A stretch of 39,608 nucleotides of DNA from NCBI GenBank assembly GCA_029570205.1, contig JAKQSI010000063.1, positions 1-39,608 of the forward strand. Reading direction: 5' to 3'. This document shows positions 19,838 through 25,676 of the stretch, one piece after another. The position numbers and the translations under genes are program-made. The first letter of the stretch is position 1. Every line of letters begins with the position of its first letter. Under the pieces are notes generated by a model. The model did not search any database. It had not been told where the DNA came from and was given only the letters and a program-made list of their open reading frames with translations. The DNA comes from Candidatus Omnitrophota bacterium. GTDB lineage: Bacteria; Hinthialibacterota; Hinthialibacteria; Hinthialibacterales; JAKPRU01.

Positions 19838-20992
19838 ATGCGTGTGAAGAAGAAATTATCGGCGATTATTCTGGCCGCGGGGGCCGGTACGCGCCTTCGT
19901 TCCGAGATTCCGAAAGCGTTGCATGAAATCTGCGGGGAGCCGATCCTCGTTCATTTGCTTCGAACAATAAAGGGATTGGTGGACGGGAAAACGGTTGTGG
20001 TGGTGGGATTTGCCCACGAAAAGGTGGAACAGGCGCTTAAGGAGAGGGGATTTCGGAAGATTCATTATGCCCTGCAGGCGAAGCAGTTGGGGACGGGACA
20101 TGCCGTTCTTTGCGCCGCCGACCACTTTGACCGATACACGGGAGATATACTTGTTTTGGTGGGCGATGCGCCTCTGCTGACCCGAAAGACTTTGGAGATG
20201 CTCATCCAGCGGCATCGACACCAGGACGCGGCGGCGACCGTGCTGACCACGAAGATGCGTCGTCCGAAAGGATACGGTCGAGTTCTCCGCCACCAGGACG
20301 GAACGGTTCTGCGGATTGTGGAGGACAAGGACGCTAATATCTATGAGCAGAAGGTGGATGAGGTCAATACCGGTATGTATGTTTTTGACGGTCGCGAGCT
20401 GTTCTCGGCTCTGCAGGGCATCCGGCCGGACAATGAACAGGGCGAGTATTATTTGCCGGATGTGATTCAGATCATGGTGAGCCAGAAAAAAAGGGTGGAA
20501 GCGGTGAAGATTCCGGATTACCGGGAAACCATGGGAATCAACAATCGGGTGGAGTTCGCGCGGGCAGAGCGGATCATGCGAGACCGCATTCTGGAGCGAC
20601 TGATGCTCTCCGGCGTGACGATTATCGATCCACCCAGTACGATGATCGACGATGGTGTTTGTATTGGGATCGACAGCATTATTCAGCCCAATACGATCAT
20701 CCGTGGACATACATCGATCGGAAAGGGATGCGTTATCGGTCCCCTGACCCAGATCGACGATTCGAGTATCGAGGATGGGTGTCGGATTAACAGTTCGTTT
20801 ATCAGCCAATGTGTCGTTCCGGCAGGCGAACGGATCGGCCCATTTGCCAATTTTCAGGGTGGAAAACTAATCCAGGCCGATGAGGATGCCACCCGGAACA
20901 CCGCAATCAGAGCGATTCAGATGAAAGCGGGAACAGGAGTGACTCATGCAGCGCGCAGAACTTCACGTCGCAATCAGGAAAAAAACCGGTAA
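19838..20992 (+). CDS. glmU: GlmU-type UDP-N-acetylglucosamine pyrophosphorylase lacking most of the acetyltransferase domain
   Basis: A 384-residue protein matching the N-terminal uridylyltransferase half of GlmU: LAAGAGTRLRSEIPKALHE (about residues 12-30), QLGTGHAV, GDAPLL and VNTGMYVFDGREL. The left-handed beta-helix then begins (LSGVTIIDPPSTMIDDG, IGPLTQIDD) but stops soon after IGPFANFQGG. Full bifunctional GlmU has about 450 residues, and the missing part carries the acetyltransferase active-site His, Tyr, Asn and Lys residues. The first half should make UDP-GlcNAc (or another UDP-sugar) from the sugar 1-phosphate. Acetylation of glucosamine 1-phosphate needs another protein. The last 47 bp overlap rplY in another frame. 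No clear ribosome site precedes the ATG. Confidence 0.85.
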   Translation: MRVKKKLSAIILAAGAGTRLRSEIPKALHEICGEPILVHLLRTIKGLVDGKTVVVVGFAHEKVEQALKERGFRKIHYALQAKQLGTGHAVLCAADHFDRYTGDILVLVGDAPLLTRKTLEMLIQRHRHQDAAATVLTTKMRRPKGYGRVLRHQDGTVLRIVEDKDANIYEQKVDEVNTGMYVFDGRELFSALQGIRPDNEQGEYYLPDVIQIMVSQKKRVEAVKIPDYRETMGINNRVEFARAERIMRDRILERLMLSGVTIIDPPSTMIDDGVCIGIDSIIQPNTIIRGHTSIGKGCVIGPLTQIDDSSIEDGCRINSSFISQCVVPAGERIGPFANFQGGKLIQADEDATRNTAIRAIQMKAGTGVTHAARRTSRRNQEKNR

Positions 20993-21596
20993 GGGAGTTG
21001 CACGCTCCCTTCGTCACGAAGGACGAATTCCGGGGGTTGTCTACGGGGGCCAGGATCCGCCCCAGCCGATCGACATGGATGGCCGGGAATTGTGGCAGAT
21101 GTTACATGCCGGCGGGGGCGAGCATTTATTGGTGAACCTCCATTTCGGGGTCGAGAAGGACCAGGGCACGTTGACGCTGCTGAAAGATCTGCAACACAAT
21201 CCACTTCATGGTAAGGTGGAGCATGTGGATTTTCAGCGGATTTCTGTGGACCGACCGATTCTCACGACGGTTTCGATCCGTATCACGGGAACCAGCGCCG
21301 GGGAGAGAGAAGGGGGTGTGCTGGAACATGTATTGCGGGAGCTGAATATCGAATGTCTGCCTCTCGAGATTCCAGATGCGATTGAAGTGGATATTTCGCC
21401 GCTGGGAATCGGACAGAGCATCCATGTGCGCGATATCGCAGTTCCGGAACGGGTGCGCGTTTTGTCCAATCCGGAGGCGGTGGTGGTATTGATTGTATCT
21501 CCGACTCGGGTTACCGCGGCGGAGGTGACAAAGGAGGTCGTAGAAGGAGAAGGGGCCGAGGCTCCCGCTGAATCCGCAGAACAACCGTCCGAGTAA
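20946..21596 (+). CDS. rplY: 50S ribosomal protein L25/general stress protein Ctc
   Basis: A 216-residue two-domain L25 (Ctc type). The N-terminal 5S rRNA-binding domain has KKTGKGVARSLRHEGRIPGVVYG and LKDLQHNPLHGKVEHVDFQRI. The C-terminal TL5-like domain spans about residues 95-190, and the acidic Glu/Ala tail is usual. AGGAG lies 6 bp before the ATG. The start is 47 bp inside glmU, a long overlap. It is followed by pth, its common partner in many genomes. Confidence 0.93.
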   Translation: MQRAELHVAIRKKTGKGVARSLRHEGRIPGVVYGGQDPPQPIDMDGRELWQMLHAGGGEHLLVNLHFGVEKDQGTLTLLKDLQHNPLHGKVEHVDFQRISVDRPILTTVSIRITGTSAGEREGGVLEHVLRELNIECLPLEIPDAIEVDISPLGIGQSIHVRDIAVPERVRVLSNPEAVVVLIVSPTRVTAAEVTKEVVEGEGAEAPAESAEQPSE

Positions 21597-21612
21597 TCCG
21601 ACGGACACGGGT

Positions 21613-22188
21613 ATGATTCGAGCCATTATCGGTCTGGGCAATCCCGGAAAGGAATATGAAGAGACCCGGCACAACATCGGGTTCCGGGTCGCGGACGAAT
21701 TGGCGTACCGTCGGGGAGTCCGAAAATATGAGCAGGGCCGTCATTGCCTGTTCGCCCGGTTTAACCTGGATGGGTTCGACGTAGTGACGGCTCGCCCGAT
21801 TACGTATATGAATCGTTCGGGGCTGGCTTGGCAGGAAATGTCCGAACGCTTTGACATTGCGGCGGAACGCACGCTGGTGGTCTGTGACGATCTGCACCTT
21901 CCCTTGGGAAGGATTCGAATCCGAAGCAGGGGAAGCGATGGGGGACATAACGGATTGGCGTCCATTCTGCGAGCGGCGGGCACGTTGGAGGTTCCCCGGA
22001 TGCGTTTAGGTATCGGGGCATCCGTCGAGAACTGGGTCGATTATGTTCTGTCTCCGTTCGAAAGGGAGGAAATTGCCCTGGTTGAACGGGTGGTCCCCAT
22101 TGCCGCCGATGCTGTGGAGACCTTCATTCGGGAGGGCATTGTCGCCGCAATGGATCAGTATAACCGGGTGGTTGTCACGCTGGAGTAG
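21613..22188 (+). CDS. pth: Peptidyl-tRNA hydrolase
   Basis: A 191-residue Pth that recycles peptidyl-tRNAs dropped from ribosomes. The start GLGNPGKEYEETRHNIGF holds Asn10 and the catalytic His20. VVCDDLHLPLGRIRIR with the catalytic-site Asp and SDGGHNGLASI with the substrate Asn are intact. Length is standard. It lies 16 bp after rplY. Confidence 0.96.
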   Translation: MIRAIIGLGNPGKEYEETRHNIGFRVADELAYRRGVRKYEQGRHCLFARFNLDGFDVVTARPITYMNRSGLAWQEMSERFDIAAERTLVVCDDLHLPLGRIRIRSRGSDGGHNGLASILRAAGTLEVPRMRLGIGASVENWVDYVLSPFEREEIALVERVVPIAADAVETFIREGIVAAMDQYNRVVVTLE

Positions 22189-22330
22189 GCATTACGGACC
22201 TGTTTGTTGATCGATGTGTCGTGATGGTCGCTTCGGTTACCGGCATAGGAAGTACCGGCGAAAGACCCGGAAACGTCGCGGATGCGGGATATCTTTCATC
22301 CCAGCGACCGATCCCCCGGTGGATCGCCTT

Positions 22331-22357
22331 GCTTCTCCGCTGAAAACGGCGGAAAGC
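22331..22357 (+). promoter_or_regulatory. Leader hairpin upstream of rpsF (possible S6:S18 autoregulatory site)
   Basis: In the 224-bp gap before rpsF, GCTT and TCCGC (22331-22340, one C bulge between) pair with GCGGA and AAGC (22349-22357) around an 8-nt loop, giving nine pairs. rpsF leaders in many bacteria bind the S6:S18 complex through a hairpin with an exposed CCG. Here a CCG lies in the stem next to the loop, so the match is suggestive only. Confidence 0.3.
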
Positions 22358-22412
22358 CATACACCCCTGCTCGTCCTTGGTTGTTCGAGCATAACCCGAA
22401 GGGAGAAGCCTT

Positions 22413-23060
22413 ATGGCAAGGAAAAAGGAAGAGAAACCGATTCTGTATGAGATGATGTATATCCTCGACCCGGAGTTGGGTGAGGATGGAATTGCCCGTA
22501 TGAATGAGGCGCTTCGTGATCGAATCACAGGCGCCGGGGGGGGTATCGAGAAGGAGACACCGTGGGGTATCCGACGCTTGGCCTACGAGGTGAAGAAGCG
22601 CCAGGAAGGGTATTACAATGTGATCGAGTTCCGCGCGTCCTCCAATTTGCCCGGCGTGATCGAAAGTTTTATTCGCACCCAGATCGGCATCCTGAGGTAT
22701 TTGATTATCCGCGTTCCGAAAGCCAGGTTATTGCAGGAAGAGCGGGATGCAGCTCAACGAAAGGCCGCCGCCGAAAAAGCGGCTGCCGGACAGACACCCC
22801 CCCTGGAATCCGCTGAGACCTCGGATCGCGAGATTTTCCCCAGACACCGGCCGGTTGACGAATCCTTTGCGGAAGAGGACAATCGACCCGACGATTCGGA
22901 GTCTATTGAACCAGGACCGGGGGATATCGACGATACCGGGAGTGTGGGGGCTGAATCCTCCGTAGAGGGTTTCGATTCGACCCCGGCGGAGCCTGTGGAG
23001 GAATCGGCTCCGGACCCGGACGAAAGCGAATCGGTCGAGCCGAAATCATCGGACGACTGA
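22413..23060 (+). CDS. rpsF: 30S ribosomal protein S6 with a long acidic tail
   Basis: A 215-residue S6. The folded domain covers about the first 105 residues (YEMMYILDPELGED, TPWGIRRLAYEVKKRQEGYY and RTQIGILRYLIIRVPKAR). Usual S6 proteins have about 95-135 residues. Here roughly 110 extra residues follow: a short Lys/Ala helix, then a Glu/Asp/Pro/Ser-rich disordered stretch ending EPKSSDD. The frame is clean up to ssb, so the tail seems real. It lies in the common cluster rpsF-ssb-rpsR. GAAGGGAGAAGCC precedes the ATG. Confidence 0.94.
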   Translation: MARKKEEKPILYEMMYILDPELGEDGIARMNEALRDRITGAGGGIEKETPWGIRRLAYEVKKRQEGYYNVIEFRASSNLPGVIESFIRTQIGILRYLIIRVPKARLLQEERDAAQRKAAAEKAAAGQTPPLESAETSDREIFPRHRPVDESFAEEDNRPDDSESIEPGPGDIDDTGSVGAESSVEGFDSTPAEPVEESAPDPDESESVEPKSSDD

Positions 23061-23089
23061 TCTCATAAACTCAGTGGGAGGAGACCATC

Positions 23090-23521
23090 ATGAACCATGT
23101 CGTTCTCATCGGTCGGTTAACGCGGGACCCGGAAATGAAGTACACCAATTCCGGTGTGGCGGTGGCCAATTTCAGTCTGGCGGTGGATCGTCGATTCAAG
23201 AACGCCCAGGGTGAACGGGAGACGGATTTCATCAACCTGGTTGCCTGGCGGAAGACTGCCGAACTGGTCGGCAAATATCTGACAAAAGGCCGACAGGTTG
23301 CTGTGCATGGCAGCCTGCAAATGCGCAAGTATCAGACACAGCAGGGCGAGAATCGGACGGTGTATGAGGTGATTGCCGAGGATGTACAGTTTCTCGATGG
23401 TCGTGGCGGTTCCTCCGCTGCACCCATGGAAACTCCCCCGCCTCCAGGGGATGATGAGGTTCCTCCGGCATTGGATTCCGGTGAACCTGAAGATGAGAAA
23501 GATGATGATCTCCCCTTCTAG
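23090..23521 (+). CDS. ssb: Single-stranded DNA-binding protein
   Basis: A 143-residue SSB. The OB-fold domain runs from MNHVVLIGRLTRDPEMKYT through VAVHGSLQMRKYQTQQG to about residue 105. A Pro/Gly/acidic linker follows, and the C-terminal tip DDDLPF recruits replication and repair partners. GGGAGGAGA precedes the ATG. Its place between rpsF and rpsR is the conserved arrangement. Confidence 0.96.
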   Translation: MNHVVLIGRLTRDPEMKYTNSGVAVANFSLAVDRRFKNAQGERETDFINLVAWRKTAELVGKYLTKGRQVAVHGSLQMRKYQTQQGENRTVYEVIAEDVQFLDGRGGSSAAPMETPPPPGDDEVPPALDSGEPEDEKDDDLPF

Positions 23522-23587
23522 GGGTGAGCAGAGCTCCCCCGGCCCTCTCTCCAGCGAAGAGAGAGAAATGTGGAAAGGATAACAAGG

Positions 23588-23851
23588 ATGACACTACATG
23601 CTAAAGCGGCAGTGCAAGCGAAAAAAAGACCCCGACGCCGATTTCGAAGGCGAAAGGTTTCCCTGTTTACGGAAGAGAAGGTCTTATATATCGATTACAA
23701 GAACTACCGGATCCTGCGTGAATTTGTGACGGAACGCGGGAAGATCATGCCTCGGCGGATCACCGGAAACAGCGCGCATCATCAGCGAATGCTCACCACG
23801 GCGATCAAACGCGCTCGTTACATGGCGCTCATGGCCTATACCCATCGCTGA
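23588..23851 (+). CDS. rpsR: 30S ribosomal protein S18
   Basis: An 87-residue S18 with basic N-terminus [12 protein letters not shown], then [19 protein letters not shown] and the signature [27 protein letters not shown]. It partners S6 in the 30S platform. The start at 23588 is used because GGAAAGGA lies seven bases before it. A GTG at 23570 would add six residues that are not family-like. A small CTCTCT/AGAGAG hairpin lies upstream at 23545-23563. Confidence 0.95.
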   Translation: MTLHAKAAVQAKKRPRRRFRRRKVSLFTEEKVLYIDYKNYRILREFVTERGKIMPRRITGNSAHHQRMLTTAIKRARYMALMAYTHR

Positions 23852-23884
23852 TGAGAAAGCGCAACCAATAGGAGAACACCGATT

Positions 23885-24151
23885 ATGCCCAATCACAAAC
23901 AGGCTGAGAAACGGATGAAGCAGGATAGATTCCGCCGTCTTCGGAATCGCAATGTCAAAAGTCGTATCCACACACTGACCAAGAAAGTGATGAGCGCGGA
24001 GAATCCGGAACAGACCGAGACCCTGATGCGTTCGACCTTTTCGCTGATCGACAGCGCCGCAAAACGTCATATCATTCATCGTCGGAAAGCCGCCCGAAAG
24101 AAATCCCGACTAAGCCGAGCGGTGAATCGCAAACAGGCGGCGGCTGTTTGA
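23885..24151 (+). CDS. rpsT: 30S ribosomal protein S20
   Basis: An 88-residue basic, all-helical protein with the S20 pattern: MPNHKQAEKRMKQDRFRRLR, RNVKSRIHTLTKKV, and the C-terminal KAARKKSRLSRAVNR. It binds 16S rRNA early in assembly. It lies 33 bp after rpsR, with which it may be cotranscribed; in many genomes rpsT is elsewhere. Confidence 0.93.
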   Translation: MPNHKQAEKRMKQDRFRRLRNRNVKSRIHTLTKKVMSAENPEQTETLMRSTFSLIDSAAKRHIIHRRKAARKKSRLSRAVNRKQAAAV

Positions 24152-24188
24152 AGAAGATCGTATTGTGGGGGGCGAGTTTCCGGATTTT

Positions 24189-24216
24189 GAGACGGTTCCG
24201 GGAGTCTTGCCGTCTC
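24189..24216 (+). terminator. Hairpin after rpsT
   Basis: GAGACGG (24189-24195) and CCGTCTC (24210-24216) form a perfect 7-bp stem with a 14-nt loop, 38 bp after the rpsT stop. No T-run follows, so termination is uncertain. Confidence 0.3.
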
Positions 24217-24253
24217 ACGGTTAACCCTATATCCCTTCGGGAGGTGAAGATTA

Positions 24254-24484
24254 ATGCCTCTCTTTGAGTTTACGTGCAGCCGTTGCGGCGAGCAGTTTGA
24301 AGAATTGATTCTGTCCGAGAAAGATGTGCCGGTTTGCCCATCTTGCGGAGAGACATCAGTCAACCGCGAATTGTCGGTTTTTGCGACCGGCACGGGGGCG
24401 AAAAGCCCGTGCGAGAAGGGTTCATGCAATTTTCCTGGTGGTCCCGCATCCTGTCCGGGCGGCTCTTGTCCGTTCGGCTCCTGA
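24254..24484 (+). CDS. FmdB-family zinc-ribbon protein
   Basis: A 76-residue protein beginning MPLFEFTCSRCGEQFEELI with a second pair CPSC, giving a CxxC/CxxC zinc ribbon (Cys8, 11, 28, 31) as in the FmdB/CxxC_CXXC_SSSS family. The C-terminal half is Gly/Pro-rich with four more cysteines (53, 58, 67, 72), which may form a second metal site. Family function is poorly defined; a regulatory role has been proposed. GGGAGGTGA precedes the ATG. Confidence 0.85.
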   Translation: MPLFEFTCSRCGEQFEELILSEKDVPVCPSCGETSVNRELSVFATGTGAKSPCEKGSCNFPGGPASCPGGSCPFGS

Positions 24485-24553
24485 CCGTAACGCCTTGTTG
24501 TCCCCCGCTCTTCTGATAAGATGGTCCGGTAATCTCCGATCCGGGGGTGAGAG

Positions 24554-25069
24554 ATGTTGAAGGCCATCATTGAAGTCGCCAAAGGAATGGGGCTGACATT
24601 TCAGCACCTGCTCCGCAAGCCTACCACGTTTGATTATCCCGACGAAAAGCGGCCGCAATCGCCCCGATTCCGGGGTGTGCACCGTCTACAGCGTCACCCG
24701 GACGGGCTGGAGCGTTGTGTCGGTTGTGGCCTGTGCAGCGTTGTCTGTCCGACAGGCGCGATCTACCTGGAAGCCGCCGAGAACGATCCGCAACACCCCG
24801 TCTCCCATGGCGAACGACACGCGCGACATTACCAGATCGACATGATCCGGTGCATCTTTTGTGGGTTCTGTGAGGAGGCTTGCCCGGAGGATGCGGTTAT
24901 TCTCGGCGAGGAATGGGAGATCGCCGATACGGATCGGAACGTTTTCATTTACTGTAAGGATCGCCTGCTTATTCCTATGGAGCATAAGGATTGCTTCCGC
25001 TCCGGCATGTCCTGGCCGTCCAGATCGGATCTATTCGAACAGGCGATAAAAGATTGGCATCGGGGCTGA
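24554..25069 (+). CDS. nuoI: NADH-quinone oxidoreductase subunit I (two 4Fe-4S clusters)
   Basis: A 171-residue NuoI-type ferredoxin. Two full 4Fe-4S motifs are seen: CVGCGLCSVVCP (Cys55, 58, 61, 65) and CIFCGFCEEACP (Cys100, 103, 106, 110), with the family spacing and the YQIDMIRCIF segment. The N-terminal amphipathic helix (KGMGLTFQHLLRKPTT) is that of NuoI. It carries electrons toward the N2 cluster in the peripheral arm of complex I. No other nuo gene is in the window, so complex I genes are scattered or this copy serves another oxidoreductase. Confidence 0.88.
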   Translation: MLKAIIEVAKGMGLTFQHLLRKPTTFDYPDEKRPQSPRFRGVHRLQRHPDGLERCVGCGLCSVVCPTGAIYLEAAENDPQHPVSHGERHARHYQIDMIRCIFCGFCEEACPEDAVILGEEWEIADTDRNVFIYCKDRLLIPMEHKDCFRSGMSWPSRSDLFEQAIKDWHRG

Positions 25070-25085
25070 GGGAAATTGGCGGGGA

Positions 25086-25169
25086 CTGTCTCCCCCAAGT
25101 TTGGGCGTCGTCCTGTCGAAGGGGGAGATACAGATCCGGTTGATATTACTGGAGTTATCAACCGGATCT
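25086..25169 (-). repeat. Dispersed two-hairpin repeat, copy 2
   Basis: Hairpin B has arms CTGTCTCCCCC (25086-25096) and GGGGGAGATACAG (25121-25133) with an enlarged loop. Hairpin A is a perfect 14-bp stem: AGATCCGGTTGATA (25132-25145) with TATCAACCGGATCT (25156-25169) and a 10-nt loop. Read on the minus strand, the order GGTTGATAA, TCAACC, CTGTATCTCCCCC matches copy 3 at 28565-28625 block for block. Hairpin A, 16 bp after hairpin B's first arm ends at the loop, could also help end the nuoI transcript. Confidence 0.7.
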
Positions 25170-25234
25170 CGAAGTCGCCAAGGCAGTCTTATCAGACTCG
25201 ATGCGATTTGATATGCCCTCTTCCTGAAAAAAAT

Positions 25235-25263
25235 CTGACACTTAATTCATGTTGTGATATAAT
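25235..25263 (+). promoter_or_regulatory. Strong extended -10 promoter
   Basis: CTGACA (25235-25240), exactly 17 bp, then TATAAT (25258-25263) preceded by TGA (25255-25257), i.e. a TGn-extended -10. This is the best promoter match in the window. Transcription should start near 25270. Confidence 0.7.
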
Positions 25264-25317
25264 CCTGATGTAAGGTGGCAGGGATATATCAGCCTGCTTT
25301 CCTTCGGAACGGATGTG

Positions 25318-25342
25318 CGGAATCCTTCCGTCTTTTAGGATT
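25318..25342 (+). promoter_or_regulatory. Competing leader hairpins (attenuator-like)
   Basis: CGGAA-TCC-TTCCG (25318-25330) followed directly by TCTTTT looks like a short terminator. It shares bases with an alternative stem AATCCT (25321-25326) / AGGATT (25337-25342), so both cannot form together. Just downstream is CGCTCG-TGG-CGAGCG (25355-25369). It matches no riboswitch or T-box signature that I know. Confidence 0.35.
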
Positions 25343-25676
25343 GTCTTGTCATTCCGCTCGTGGCGAGCGCACGAGAGACGAATATGTCAGGGTATGCGAT
25401 GTCTGTCATATCGGGGTTTCAGTACTGCATGGAGCAATCCCGGGAAGGGATCTTCCAGGCGAGTAGGAGATTGTCCTTCCCGATAATTGGATATCTCCCT
25501 GACCTTGGGAGTTTGCCCGATTCTTCAACACGCAGACAATCTGCACCAACGTCTGATCGGGTATGTCCATCGATTGATTTTAAGCCCCCCCCAGTGTTTG
25601 AAAAATGCGGAGATATCCGGGGACACCTGCGCCCCGGTTCTCGTATTGCATCACTGGAGGAACAGGAGGAATGAAC

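Larger units (their letters stand above)
25070..25676 (+). other. Long non-coding region: repeat, 14-bp inverted repeat, promoter and leader
   Basis: This 607-bp stretch holds no credible protein. The GTG-started frame 25360-25674 has no family resemblance and begins inside a hairpin. It contains a dispersed repeat copy with a perfect 14-bp inverted repeat (25086-25169), a strong promoter (25235-25263), and a leader of about 400 nt with several hairpins, ending at the ribosome site of the interrupted gene. Confidence 0.6.

Noticed and set aside
22379-22401. GGTT-TTCGA-AACC segment resembling a tRNA T-arm
   Set aside because: The loop is too long and no anticodon or acceptor stem fits around it.
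25360-25674. GTG-started frame in the leader of the interrupted gene
   Set aside because: It starts inside a hairpin, has no ribosome site, and its sequence has no protein-like pattern.
25264-25676. Known structural RNA (RNase P, tmRNA, SRP RNA, T-box) in the long leader
   Set aside because: None of the conserved core strings of these RNAs is present.
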